A DNA stretch of 64,000 nt from Paraflavisolibacter caeni (GCF_025628885.1 NZ_JAOTIF010000001.1:62001-126000), one strand, 5' to 3'; numbered from the stretch's first letter, positions 45,054-54,165 are shown. A program made the numbers and translations. The notes: generated by a model from the sequence alone, not told the origin.

Positions 45054-45174
45054 CTTATAGAGACTTTATAGAGACCTTATAGAGATGTTATAGAGACCTT
45101 ATAGAGACCTTACTGCATGGTTACTCCATATATACTCCTATTGTACTCCCTGTTTACTCCATACCTAAGCCTGT
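45054..45174 (-). repeat. Array B: eleven 11-bp tandem units upstream of the 44264 gene
   Basis: On the plus strand, units start every 11 bp from 45054 to 45164. Units 1-5 are CTTATAGAGAC with changes only at the first or last base. Unit 6 (CTTACTGCATG) is a transition; units 7-10 follow NNTACTCCNNN (two read GTTACTCCATA and TTTACTCCATA); unit 11 is CCTAAGCCTGT. TA at positions 3-4 is invariant in all eleven. Read on the gene strand, the proximal unit GGTCTCTATAA matches array A unit GTTTACTATAA at 8 of 11 positions. This array and the 19-bp repeat at 45263 are all I see in the 339-nt gap 44963-45301. Confidence 0.88.
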
Positions 45175-45262
45175 AAAATTCCCCCGTCTGTTCCCCTTCT
45201 ATCCTCTGTCATCCACAATCTGTTCTCCCCATTCGACATTTGCACGTGTCCGCCTCTGACGG

Positions 45263-45281
45263 ATTCGAATCATTCGTCATT
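45263..45281 (+). repeat. 19-bp dispersed repeat, copy 1
   Basis: ATTCGAATCATTCGTCATT occurs here and again, identical, at 55664-55682. Both are intergenic, just 3' of, or between, genes. The match is too long for chance in a 64-kb window. Confidence 0.7.
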
Positions 45282-45301
45282 CCCATCATTCCATTGTTTC
45301 G

Positions 45302-46024
45302 TCATTTTCCTTTCCCTCTTCCCTTCCGCCACTCCTTGATCTTCTCATTGATATAATAAAACACCGCCTCATTAGTAGGGTGCTCACGCAGCCATTTATA
45401 ACTGGGCGTATATCGGTATATAAAGTCTCTGAGATCATTGCCCTTCAATCCCGTATAATACGCAACCAGATGTGGCGAAAACCTGTAATCTATATAAGCT
45501 TGTTCTTCCGCCTTTAAATAAGCTTGCTCATACTTCCTCTTGTTCTTGTACTCCTTTTTGAAAAAACGGTCCAGGTTGATACCGATACCGGCGCCAGTTG
45601 TGTTATTACTTGAAGCTGTTCTGACCATATTACCCATGTTTTCTTCATACTCTTTTCTCCTCTCCATGCTATCCATCTTGTACTTGCTGTCAGACGCAGT
45701 AACAGTAATGGTAGGTAATACTTCACTTGCTGGTGCCAGGTAAACCGTAACCGTATCCGTGAACAATATAGAATAGGTCAATGTATCATACCTGTAAGAA
45801 GGAGCAAGCGCATACAGAACATCGTTAGGCGCTACTTCAAGGTGAAAGAAACCCTTTTCATTCGTAAGTACGCTTCTGTTTGTGTTGGCATTCCTGACTG
45901 TTCCCCCGGCAATGGGAAAATGTGTAGCACTATCCTGTAAATAACCATTCATCCATTGCCGCTGTGCTGCAACAGTGGATGCAATAAAATTAAAAACAAA
46001 GAGTATGCAGTACTGTTTAAACAT
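45302..46024 (-). CDS. Carboxypeptidase-regulatory-like (beta-sandwich) secreted protein
   Basis: 240 residues. Signal peptide (about 1-20, ending STVAAQ), then a CarboxypepD_reg-like domain (about 22-105): WMNGYLQDSATHFPIAGGTVRNANTNRSVLTNEKGFFHLEV. A charged helical C-terminal half follows (RRKEYEENMGNMV, FFKKEYKNKRKYEQAYLKAEEQAYIDYRF, NEAVFYYINEKIKEWRKG). This type is common at the cell envelope of Bacteroidota and of unknown function. It is the gene on the far side of array B, transcribed in the same direction as the array-linked gene. Confidence 0.8.
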   Translation of the reverse strand: MFKQYCILFVFNFIASTVAAQRQWMNGYLQDSATHFPIAGGTVRNANTNRSVLTNEKGFFHLEVAPNDVLYALAPSYRYDTLTYSILFTDTVTVYLAPASEVLPTITVTASDSKYKMDSMERRKEYEENMGNMVRTASSNNTTGAGIGINLDRFFKKEYKNKRKYEQAYLKAEEQAYIDYRFSPHLVAYYTGLKGNDLRDFIYRYTPSYKWLREHPTNEAVFYYINEKIKEWRKGRGKGK

Positions 46025-46209
46025 ACCTGCTAATTAAACTATGAAATTAAACCATCATATTCATACTGAAGTTCACGCACGGCAAATAAAAACAACCTCT
46101 TCTGCAACCAGTCAGTCCTCGAAATCTGCAGTCACTCCTCTCTTTGGCACAGTTTTCACCTGCACATCTATAAGACCGTGATCAGAAAGAAAGTAAAATT
46201 GATTCAACA

Positions 46210-46686
46210 ATGGCAAAAGCAGTTGTACAAAGCAGGGGATTAAAAGAAGTCGAATACCTGGCAAAACTGATGGATTCCCAGTTCCGTATCCCGGGCACTA
46301 ACTTCCGGTTTGGCCTCGACGGCATCATTGGCCTGGTACCAGGCGTCGGAGACCTGTCTACGTTTGCTGTATCAAGTTATATGCTATGGATCATGGCGCG
46401 CAATGGAGCCAGCGGGTATGTCTTGGCCCGCATGGTCGTCAATGTGCTAATAGATACCCTCATTGGCTCAATCCCCTTAGTCGGCGATTTGTTCGACTTT
46501 GCATTCAAATCCAATACGCGCAACCTGCGCCTCATGCAGGAGCATTACAGGGAGGGCCGGCATAAGGGTAGTGCCTGGAAGGTGATCATTCCTGTGTTGA
46601 TCATTTTATTCCTGGTCATCGCAGCAATTATTTGGTTGGCGTATAAGTTGATAGCAGGTTTGTTACATTGGAGTGCTACCTGGTAA
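46210..46686 (+). CDS. DUF4112 membrane protein
   Basis: 158 residues. The DUF4112 pattern is FRIPGTNFRFGLDGIIGLVPGVGDLSTFAVSSYMLW and VNVLIDTLIGSIPLVGDLFDFAFKSNTRNLRLMQ, with two Pro/Gly-rich re-entrant hydrophobic segments, then a C-terminal membrane helix (about 128-150). It is full length. The function is unknown. It is flanked by gene-poor sequence and is probably monocistronic. Confidence 0.92.
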   Translation: MAKAVVQSRGLKEVEYLAKLMDSQFRIPGTNFRFGLDGIIGLVPGVGDLSTFAVSSYMLWIMARNGASGYVLARMVVNVLIDTLIGSIPLVGDLFDFAFKSNTRNLRLMQEHYREGRHKGSAWKVIIPVLIILFLVIAAIIWLAYKLIAGLLHWSATW

Positions 46687-46874
46687 AAAACTGTGCCGTA
46701 TTGCTTCCTGTTAAGGCCCCCTCACTGTATTGATGTCATTGCCAACAAAAGGAATATATGTGTTAGAAAATAAGGGAATATAAGTATTGCGACAGATAAG
46801 TCTATTGATCTTTTTTACTTTCAAATACTTAGCTGTAACATTGATGCCAATACGTATTTATAAAGTCCTTACCC

Positions 46875-48488
46875 ATGAAGCAAGCCTTCGTACTAATGCT
46901 ACTGGCAGGTGCATTGATAGCCAAAGCCCAGCCCTCTAATGTTAATGATACCTCTGGAAAACTGGTGCCCCAGAAAGAAAATATCATTAATGCTAATACT
47001 ATTGTCAAAATTGAGAACATCGGGATCAACATTAACTCCGAATTGCCGGAACTCCGGCCTACCATTTCTGCGGATGGGAATCATTTGTACTTTATCTGTC
47101 AGAATCATCCCTACAATACAAAATATAATTCCATCCGAAATTCACAGGATATTTGGTATTCGCAAAAAGACTCTGTCACAGGCAAATGGACTGAAGCCGT
47201 GCACATGGAATATCCTCTGAATACTTACTTCTTTAATGCTGTCTTCTGGATATCACCTGATAACAACCGGCTTTTAATTCGTAATGCATTTATCGATGGA
47301 GACTACGCCGGCAATGGGGTCAGCTTGACTTACCGGAAAAAGAATGGCTCCTGGAGTAAGCCCCAGGCGCTGATGATCAAGAATTTCGAAAAGTACGACC
47401 GCGGCCAGCAATACGGTGCTACCCTGGCCCACGATGGCCAGACACTGTTGCTCTATATGTCAGAAGTAAAAGGCAGTTACAACAACGATATCTATGCGTG
47501 TTTCCTGCAACCGGATGGTACATGGTCTGAGCCCCAAAGCATTGGCAAGAAGATTAACCTGCCCAAATACAACGAAATGACACCCTACCTGGCTGCCGAT
47601 GGCGAAACCTTATACTTCAGCAGCGATCGTCCGGGCGGCGTGGGTGATAACGATATCTGGATGACGAAGCGCCTCGATAAGAGCTGGCAGAAATGGAGCG
47701 ACCCGGTAAACCTTGGTAGTCCGATCAATACTCCCGACTGGGACGCCTTCTTTACCATGGATGCTGGTGGGGAGTATGCCTACATGAGCTCTCATGTCAA
47801 TTCCTTCGGCGAAAGTGATATCGTGCGGGTAAAGCTGCTGGAGAGAGAAAAGCCGAACCCTGTGGTAATTGTGAGCGGCAATGTATTTAATGCCAAAACC
47901 ATGCTGCCCCTCAGCGCGTCTTTGGTTTATGAAACCTTACCCGATGGTACCATTGCAGGCAACGGTTTGTCGAGTCCTAACGATGGCTCATTTAAGGTGG
48001 TACTGCCTTACGATAAAAATTATAGCATCCATGCAACCGCCGACAAGTTTTTTGCCGTCTCTGAGAATCTGAACCTTGATTCTTTGATCAAGGTCGGCTA
48101 TAAAGAGGTGCACAAAGACCTTTTTCTGGTTCCCATCGAAATTGGACAGGTGGTTCGGTTAAATAATGTGTTCTTTGACTTTGATAAATGGGATTTGAGG
48201 CCGGAATCCTATTGGGAACTGAATAGGGTGGTAAAATTATTGAATGAGAATCCTGCAATAGAGATTGAAATGAGTGCGCATACAGACAGCAGGGGATCTG
48301 ACGAATATAATTTCAAGCTGTCTGACAACAGGGCTCGTTCTGTGATGGACTATATCCTTTCAAAAGGTATAGCTCCTAATCGCATCAGGTCGCAGGGTTA
48401 TGGCGAAACCAAACCTGTGGTGCCTAATGATACAGACGAGAACAGGCAGTTGAACAGAAGGGTGGAGTTTACAATTTTGAAGAATTAA
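46875..48488 (+). CDS. OmpA family protein with PD40 beta-propeller repeats
   Basis: 537 residues. Signal peptide (about 1-19, ending LIAKAQ), PD40/TolB-like blades (about 45-320) with RPTISADGNHLYFICQ, ATLAHDGQTLLLYMSE, TPYLAADGETLYFSSDRPGG and FTMDAGGEYAYMSS. A carboxypeptidase-regulatory-like spacer (about 325-420) follows, then an OmpA C-terminal domain (about 430-537) with NNVFFDFDKWDLRPES, IEMSAHTDSRGSDEYNFKLSDNRARSV and RRVEFTILKN. It probably anchors the outer membrane to peptidoglycan; in gliding Bacteroidota related proteins are linked to T9SS (PorE/SprE-like architecture). Confidence 0.93.
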   Translation: MKQAFVLMLLAGALIAKAQPSNVNDTSGKLVPQKENIINANTIVKIENIGININSELPELRPTISADGNHLYFICQNHPYNTKYNSIRNSQDIWYSQKDSVTGKWTEAVHMEYPLNTYFFNAVFWISPDNNRLLIRNAFIDGDYAGNGVSLTYRKKNGSWSKPQALMIKNFEKYDRGQQYGATLAHDGQTLLLYMSEVKGSYNNDIYACFLQPDGTWSEPQSIGKKINLPKYNEMTPYLAADGETLYFSSDRPGGVGDNDIWMTKRLDKSWQKWSDPVNLGSPINTPDWDAFFTMDAGGEYAYMSSHVNSFGESDIVRVKLLEREKPNPVVIVSGNVFNAKTMLPLSASLVYETLPDGTIAGNGLSSPNDGSFKVVLPYDKNYSIHATADKFFAVSENLNLDSLIKVGYKEVHKDLFLVPIEIGQVVRLNNVFFDFDKWDLRPESYWELNRVVKLLNENPAIEIEMSAHTDSRGSDEYNFKLSDNRARSVMDYILSKGIAPNRIRSQGYGETKPVVPNDTDENRQLNRRVEFTILKN

Positions 48489-48601
48489 TTTCTGTAAATT
48501 TTCGTCTTTTTCTATAAATTACGCCTCGCTTTAGTTTTATAATAGTTACACATGAGAAATCTGAATGCAGCGGGAAATGAATTTTTCCTGCTGCATCTTT
48601 T

Positions 48602-48631
48602 TTTGGGCTACCCTGTTCCTGCCTAAATTTG
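48602..48631 (+). promoter_or_regulatory. Bacteroidota-type promoter of the 5'-nucleotidase gene
   Basis: TTTG (48602-48605), an 18-nt spacer and TAAATTTG (48624-48631) match the Bacteroidota consensus with the same spacing as the HU promoter. The start codon at 48656 lies 24 nt after the -7 box. Confidence 0.7.
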
Positions 48632-48655
48632 CCACCCAATCAAACTTTCCCATAC

Positions 48656-50206
48656 ATGAAACACATTTTGCGCTTTACCTGTCTGGTACTATTGGCAGGC
48701 ACCGCATCTTGTTCTGCATTGCGCAAGGCTCCTGCAAAGGACGACGGTAAGATAGAAGTGGTATTTGTCCAGGTCAACGACGTTTATGAAATAGCTCCCC
48801 TTGCTGGTGGCAGGGAGGGAGGGATGGCTAGAGTGGCTACGCTGAAAAAGCAGTACCAGCAAAGGAATCCCAATACCTTCCTGGTCATGGCCGGCGACTT
48901 CCTGAGTCCTTCTGTCTATAACAGTTTACAATACGAAGGCAAGCGCATTCGTGGCCGCCAGATGGTAGAAGCCATGAACAGCGCGGGCACCGACCTTGCT
49001 ATCTTCGGCAACCACGAGTTCGATATCAGCGAAGTGGAACTGCAGGACCGCATCAATGAATCTGATTTCCAATGGATTTCCTCCAATGCATTCCATAAAC
49101 AGGGAAATATGGTCGCTCCTTTCGCAAAGACTACAGCAAGCAATCAGCCTCCTTTCCCCAAAACCTTCATCAAAGAAGTAAAAGATAAAGATGGCACCAC
49201 TGCACGGATCGGGTTTATCGGCCTAGTCCTCCCATTCAATAAAGCCTCCTTTGTCAACTACACCGATCCGTTGTCTACAGCTAAAGAACTATACAATAGC
49301 CTCAAAGATTCTGTAGATGCAGTAGTTGCCTTGACGCACCAGTTTATTGCCGATGATAGGCTATTGGCCAAAGAACTGCCAGGCCTTGCAGTGATTCTCG
49401 GCGGCCATGAACACGATATGCGCTTAGAAAAAGTAGGCAATGTATTCATAACCAAGGCCCACGCCAATGCCAAGTCTGCTTACGTAGTAAAGCTGGACAT
49501 AAACAAGAAGAAACATAAACTGAACGTAGATCCCAAACTGGTCTACATTAATGAAAAAACAGCTATTGACAGCAGTACCAACACCGTCGTTCAAAAATGG
49601 GTGGATATCGCCGCTAAAAGCTACAGCTTGTCCGGCTTTGATGCCAATAAGGTGGTAATCAATTCGGGCAAGCCGCTGAATGGCCTGGAAAGTGCAGTTC
49701 GGAGCGGTAACACCAACCTGACAAGAATAATTACAGCTGCAATGGCTGATGCTGTGCCCGAAGCTGAAGTGGTCATTGTCAATGCTGGTTCCATCAGGGT
49801 AGATGATATGCTTCCGCCTCCGGTTACTCAGTACGATATCTTAAGAAGCCTCCCCTTTGGTGGCGGCATTAAACAGGTAGACATGAAGGGAAGCCTGCTG
49901 GTAAAAACCCTGCAACAAGGAAAAGCGAACAAAGGTATAGGTGGTTTCCTGCACTACAACGAAACCCTGGCTTTCAATGAATTAAATAACACCTGGACAT
50001 TAAATGGAAATACTGTTGATACGGCAAGAACTTACCGCGTGGCACTGAGCGATTTCCTGTTAACAGGCGGCGAAGCCAATCTGGGCTATCTAACCCCTGC
50101 CAATCCTGGTCTTGTAAAGGTTTACGATGCTCCAGCGTCAGAACCGAACGTACAAACAGACATCCGCCTGGCTATAGTTAGATACCTCGAAAAACGGGAA
50201 AAATAA
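48656..50206 (+). CDS. Bifunctional metallophosphatase/5'-nucleotidase lipoprotein
   Basis: 516 residues. Lipoprotein signal with Cys near residue 20 (LAGTASCSALR). Calcineurin-like phosphatase motifs: VQVNDVYEI, MAGDFLSPSV, IFGNHEFDIS, VALTHQFIADD and LGGHEHDM. The C-terminal 5'-nucleotidase domain (about 300-510) has EVVIVNAGSIRVDDMLPPPVTQYDILRSLPF and VALSDFLLTGGEANLGYL. It would release phosphate from nucleotides in the periplasm. The ATG at 48656 is chosen for the signal peptide and fits the promoter at 48602-48631; the frame is open 9 codons further. Confidence 0.93.
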   Translation: MKHILRFTCLVLLAGTASCSALRKAPAKDDGKIEVVFVQVNDVYEIAPLAGGREGGMARVATLKKQYQQRNPNTFLVMAGDFLSPSVYNSLQYEGKRIRGRQMVEAMNSAGTDLAIFGNHEFDISEVELQDRINESDFQWISSNAFHKQGNMVAPFAKTTASNQPPFPKTFIKEVKDKDGTTARIGFIGLVLPFNKASFVNYTDPLSTAKELYNSLKDSVDAVVALTHQFIADDRLLAKELPGLAVILGGHEHDMRLEKVGNVFITKAHANAKSAYVVKLDINKKKHKLNVDPKLVYINEKTAIDSSTNTVVQKWVDIAAKSYSLSGFDANKVVINSGKPLNGLESAVRSGNTNLTRIITAAMADAVPEAEVVIVNAGSIRVDDMLPPPVTQYDILRSLPFGGGIKQVDMKGSLLVKTLQQGKANKGIGGFLHYNETLAFNELNNTWTLNGNTVDTARTYRVALSDFLLTGGEANLGYLTPANPGLVKVYDAPASEPNVQTDIRLAIVRYLEKREK

Positions 50207-50227
50207 AATAAAGAATTCCTTATAACC

Positions 50228-50255
50228 AAAGATCCCGCGTACTAGCGGGATCTTT
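50228..50255. terminator. Terminator after the 5'-nucleotidase gene
   Basis: AAAGATCCCGC (50228-50238) and GCGGGATCTTT (50245-50255) form a perfect 11-bp stem with a 6-nt loop, followed by TTACTC, 22 nt after the stop codon. Confidence 0.88.
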
Positions 50256-50355
50256 TACTCTCTCCTCACACATCACCAAAACTCTTCACTCATTTATTCA
50301 TTGAAGAAACTATTCATCATTCATTAGTTTCATTTCAACAATCACGCCTTATTCA

Positions 50356-52929
50356 TTAATGGAGATGATAAGTGAGAGTTGTATAATAAAATCCCCCAAT
50401 TTGGGGTCCCCCCAATATAGAATAGTAGTAATGATTCAACAAATTGGTAGCCCCGGCCTTTACATCTAGACTCTGCTTTACAAAAGAATACCTCATCTGC
50501 GCATCAGCATTCCATAGGGAAGGCACATTCCCATTCACTAAAAACGATTGGTAATAATATTGACTTTGATATTTGAGGGCAATGTTAAAGCCTAGTTGCT
50601 TATAAACATTATTGCCATTGATGCTGACATTGCCGATCCATTTCGGAGTATTGTAGCCATCCTCCAGGCCATCGTTTTTATCGGTCTTTTTTAATGTTTG
50701 ATAACTCACATTACCGGAAACAGAATAATGATCATTGATCACATAGCGCAGGTCGAGTTCCGTTCCGTAATTATGAACAATAGTTTTGGAATTGGTCCAC
50801 AAGCGGTACCGGGCTTGTTTACTTTTATCATACAATGCTGCTGGAATTGCGGAGCTATCTGTCGTATTGGGTATACTGGCTTCAATCTGTGCAATAAAGT
50901 TGGAGTAGATGTTGTAATAGGCGTCCACATCAACAAACAGTTTGTTATGAAGCAATACACTGCGGTAACCAACTTCAAACGAATTCATCTGTTCCGGCTT
51001 TAAATACGAATAGTTATTCCGTTTCAAAAGCCCTTTGTTCTTGTCTATCGCTGCTTGTGTTGTCATCCCTTGAGTGTTCACATCCTTGTTCACTGCCGCC
51101 TGGAATGCATCAATAGAGCTTTTCAGCCAGGATTGCTCAAATACGCCGTCAGACATTACCTTTAAGCCTCCTACGCGCTTTACCCCTCCACTGTTGATAT
51201 TCGAGAAACCTTCAAATATGCTGGGAAAACGATAGCCATTCTGGTAGGAAAAGCGTACAAAGTCTTTTTTCGAAACAGCATACACCGCTGTCAAACGGGG
51301 ATTCCAGTTGGTTTGGAAATATTCATTTTTACTGGCCCTGAGCACTCCGCTCAATTGCAATCTTTGTTGGAAAAACTCCTTCGATGCATGTATGAAGAAA
51401 CCATAACTGCTATAAACAAGATTCTTGTCAGTAGTCTTGGGATTGATAAAATAGTTGCCATCCGGAACAATTACATATTCCCTGAAATTGCCACCTACCT
51501 GCAAGTTGTACCTCGTTTGTAACAACTTTCCTAAATCCAGTGTGGCTTCTGTATGAATTAAATGGGCTTTTACCCGAAGGGCGGCGCCTATATCCCAGTT
51601 GTTGATGTCTTTCAGTTCATTCAGTTTTTGATTAAACGCATCTGTGCCGGGCTGATACCTGCCGTTGTCCGCTGCTTGCCGTGCAATATGGTGTGCTTCA
51701 GCAACAGGCGAATTATTCGAAACTGCATCATTGAAAACCTTGGAGTAATCGTTATACCACTGGTTGGTACCCTTAAAGCTGACATCCAGGTTCTCTGCCA
51801 TAGACCGAAGGTTATACGAATCGCCCGTGTTTTCACTGTTTACATACGCCCTGAATTGGAAAAGAGGGCTTTTATACTGAAATATGTTTTGCTGCAACAG
51901 GTAGTTTTCCAGGCGGAATCTGTTTGACCGTTGATAAACCGTATTAAGAAAGGCCGCCCTGTAAGTATAAGAGAACTCTCTGTCCCTGCCGGGGCGGTAA
52001 AACAAGGCTACATCTCCTTTGATGTTTTGGAAATGGTAATCCACAACCTCCTTTTCAAGGTAACCTGTGCGGGCTACTACATAGTTTTTACCACCGAGCG
52101 TTAGTGTCTTCCTGTTGGAGGATTCATTACCATAACTGCTCACCGGGTCAAGTGCGGGATTATCCTGGCCCATAAGGTTAGTGGTCTGGTTTGCTTTTGG
52201 GTTGAGGTCTGTCTGATCGTTGGCAATCCAGTCATAGCCTTTGGTAAATCCAGCATTGACTTTAAAGGCCCATTTACTATTAAATGCTTTAGCCCATCGT
52301 AGGTTGGATGCATTATACAATTGTGGGCCCACGCCGTTTGGATCATCTACATGATTCAATCCAAACTGTTGTTGAATGCTCAATCCCTGCACCGAAAAAG
52401 GATCCTTTGTTTTAAAATTAGCCAAACCATTGGTGGCGTTCATACCATACAAAGCAGATGCAACGCCCTGCACAATTTCTAGATTCTCGATGTCAAGGTC
52501 ACTCGGGCACAACACATTGGCAATAGGGGCACCAATATGTGGCGACTGGTTATCGATGTTGTCTACCAACTGCACAAATCGCACATTGGTGGTATTGGAA
52601 AATCCCCTGGTGTTAATGATTTTGAATCCAAGGCTGGGCACAATCATATGCACGCCCTTCATATTGCCAATGGCATCAAAAAAGGAAGGAGAGGCAGTTT
52701 GTGCGATTTGTCCGGAACTGAGCTTAGAAATACTCACCGGTGCACTTAACAGTTTTTCCGATACTCTTGAAGCGGATACCACCACTTCATCCAGGCTTTG
52801 GAGTTTATTGAACGTATCTATAGGCGTCTGATTCGTGCTTTGTCCTGTAGCCGCAATACTCACTCCTGTCAATAAAAAAGTGGAAGATTTTTTCAAAAAT
52901 GAATTACCTGGTCTTGATTTCTTTCTCAT
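50356..52929 (-). CDS. TonB-dependent outer-membrane receptor
   Basis: 857 residues. Signal peptide (MRKKSRPGNSFLKKSSTFLLTG...ATGQ). Plug domain (about 45-180) with LDEVVVSASRVSEKLLSAPVSISKLSS, NTRGFSNTTNVRFVQLVDNIDNQSP and LEIVQGVASALYGMNATNGLANFKT, then a long barrel ending FYYTTLTYHLH with the terminal aromatic. There is no SusD partner or CarboxypepD N-domain. The ligand is unknown. The 426-nt upstream gap contains an operator-like dyad (53058-53081). Confidence 0.92.
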   Translation of the reverse strand: MRKKSRPGNSFLKKSSTFLLTGVSIAATGQSTNQTPIDTFNKLQSLDEVVVSASRVSEKLLSAPVSISKLSSGQIAQTASPSFFDAIGNMKGVHMIVPSLGFKIINTRGFSNTTNVRFVQLVDNIDNQSPHIGAPIANVLCPSDLDIENLEIVQGVASALYGMNATNGLANFKTKDPFSVQGLSIQQQFGLNHVDDPNGVGPQLYNASNLRWAKAFNSKWAFKVNAGFTKGYDWIANDQTDLNPKANQTTNLMGQDNPALDPVSSYGNESSNRKTLTLGGKNYVVARTGYLEKEVVDYHFQNIKGDVALFYRPGRDREFSYTYRAAFLNTVYQRSNRFRLENYLLQQNIFQYKSPLFQFRAYVNSENTGDSYNLRSMAENLDVSFKGTNQWYNDYSKVFNDAVSNNSPVAEAHHIARQAADNGRYQPGTDAFNQKLNELKDINNWDIGAALRVKAHLIHTEATLDLGKLLQTRYNLQVGGNFREYVIVPDGNYFINPKTTDKNLVYSSYGFFIHASKEFFQQRLQLSGVLRASKNEYFQTNWNPRLTAVYAVSKKDFVRFSYQNGYRFPSIFEGFSNINSGGVKRVGGLKVMSDGVFEQSWLKSSIDAFQAAVNKDVNTQGMTTQAAIDKNKGLLKRNNYSYLKPEQMNSFEVGYRSVLLHNKLFVDVDAYYNIYSNFIAQIEASIPNTTDSSAIPAALYDKSKQARYRLWTNSKTIVHNYGTELDLRYVINDHYSVSGNVSYQTLKKTDKNDGLEDGYNTPKWIGNVSINGNNVYKQLGFNIALKYQSQYYYQSFLVNGNVPSLWNADAQMRYSFVKQSLDVKAGATNLLNHYYYSILGGPQIGGFYYTTLTYHLH

Positions 52930-53355
52930 GATGCAGTTTTTGTGTTTTTACATTTTTGTTGATCCGGCAAACAGTCGTTATCAGGTACCTTTTCTTCCAT
53001 AATCTTAACAATCGATAGCACTTAGCATTTAAAAAGACTATAAGGCTAATGGGATGTCGTTATATATTTTACGATATAACGGTGGTCAAAAATAAAGGGT
53101 AGATTCCTTGTTCAAGTTCAAAAGAAAAACTGGTTAAACTCGGTTTCTATCCTGTTCATCTCATAGATGATCTTTTTACCATGTTATTGAAAACGGATGA
53201 TGACGTATTCAGTCTTTTCTTGAATTGCCGTTCTATCCATCAAAGCCTTCCAAAAGGCTAGTGCATATAGGGAAATGCAAAATACGTGTTTTTGAGAAGC
53301 TTAATCATTGGTAAACCACCATAGCTTTGCATTTACATTTTAAAATTGAACCATT
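52930..53355. other. Gene-free stretch of 426 nt between a TonB receptor and an SDR gene
   Basis: This divergent promoter region has no open frame worth calling. It holds an 8-bp dyad at 53058-53081 and, near the SDR gene, TAGCTTTG (53322-53329), a match to the TAnnTTTG -7 box 26 nt before the ATG, without a clear -33 box. Confidence 0.5.
53058..53081. promoter_or_regulatory. Operator-like 8-bp dyad upstream of the TonB receptor
   Basis: CGTTATAT (53058-53065) and ATATAACG (53074-53081) are perfect arms with an 8-nt spacer, 129 nt before the TonB receptor start. Size and AT-rich arms suit a dimeric repressor site; no regulator gene is adjacent. Confidence 0.45.
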
Positions 53356-54117
53356 ATGCTAAAAGCAAAGATTGCCCTCGTAACGGGTGGGAGTCGTGGC
53401 CTTGGAAAAGATATGGCATTGAGTATTGCCCGTAAAGGAATAGATGTAATTCTGACTTACCGCACCAATGAAGAAGAAGCGGGAAAGGTTGCTCAGGAAA
53501 TAGAAACATTAGGACAAAAAGCAGTAGTCCTGCAATTGGATATGTCTCATTTTGAGTCGTTGAACAACTTTGTAGAAGAAGTAAAGAAAACTTTAAACAC
53601 CCAATTCAGTACGGGCTCATTCGACTTCCTGGTGAACAATGCAGGCATGGGTGCTACAGTACCCTTTATGGAAGTAACAGAAGAACTATTTGATAATTTC
53701 CTGAATGTACATTTCAAGGGGATATATTTCTTAACGCAAAAGTTGGTGCCTTTCATGAATCCCGGTGGCGCCATCATTAATATTTCTACTGGTACAACAA
53801 GGTTTTCCAATCCCGGTTATTCTGTCTATGCATCAATGAAAGGCGCAATAGAAGTATTTACTAAATATGTTGCAAAAGAGTTGGGGGTGAAAGGTATTCG
53901 TGCAAATGTAGTAGCGCCCGGACCAATTGAAACAGACTTCAATAAAGCCGCAATCCGCAGTAACCCCGATATGAAAGCGCGCCTCAGCAGCCTATCTCCC
54001 TTAGGTCGTGTAGGTAATGCCGATGATATTGGTGGGGTAGTAGCCTTCCTTTGTACCGATGATGCCAAATGGATCAATGGCCAGCGCCTAGAAGTAAGTG
54101 GTGGCATCAATATTTAA
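53356..54117 (+). CDS. SDR family oxidoreductase
   Basis: 253 residues, classical short-chain dehydrogenase. NAD(P)-binding TGGSRGLGKDMAL near the N-terminus (with the basic Arg favouring NADP), NNAGMGATVPF, the catalytic Ser in INISTGTT, and YSVYASMKGAIE with Tyr-x-x-x-Lys. The C-terminal VAFLCTDDAKWINGQRLEVSGGINI is typical of 3-oxoacyl-ACP reductase-like SDRs. The substrate cannot be told. A TAnnTTTG box precedes it. Confidence 0.93.
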   Translation: MLKAKIALVTGGSRGLGKDMALSIARKGIDVILTYRTNEEEAGKVAQEIETLGQKAVVLQLDMSHFESLNNFVEEVKKTLNTQFSTGSFDFLVNNAGMGATVPFMEVTEELFDNFLNVHFKGIYFLTQKLVPFMNPGGAIINISTGTTRFSNPGYSVYASMKGAIEVFTKYVAKELGVKGIRANVVAPGPIETDFNKAAIRSNPDMKARLSSLSPLGRVGNADDIGGVVAFLCTDDAKWINGQRLEVSGGINI

Positions 54118-54165
54118 TGATTCTGTCTTCACATTATAACTTCACTGCCCGTGATTACAAAACCA

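Noticed and set aside
45054-45174. Array B as a CRISPR array
   Set aside because: Units are 11 bp with no separate repeat and spacer parts, total length is ~120 bp, and no cas genes are in the window.
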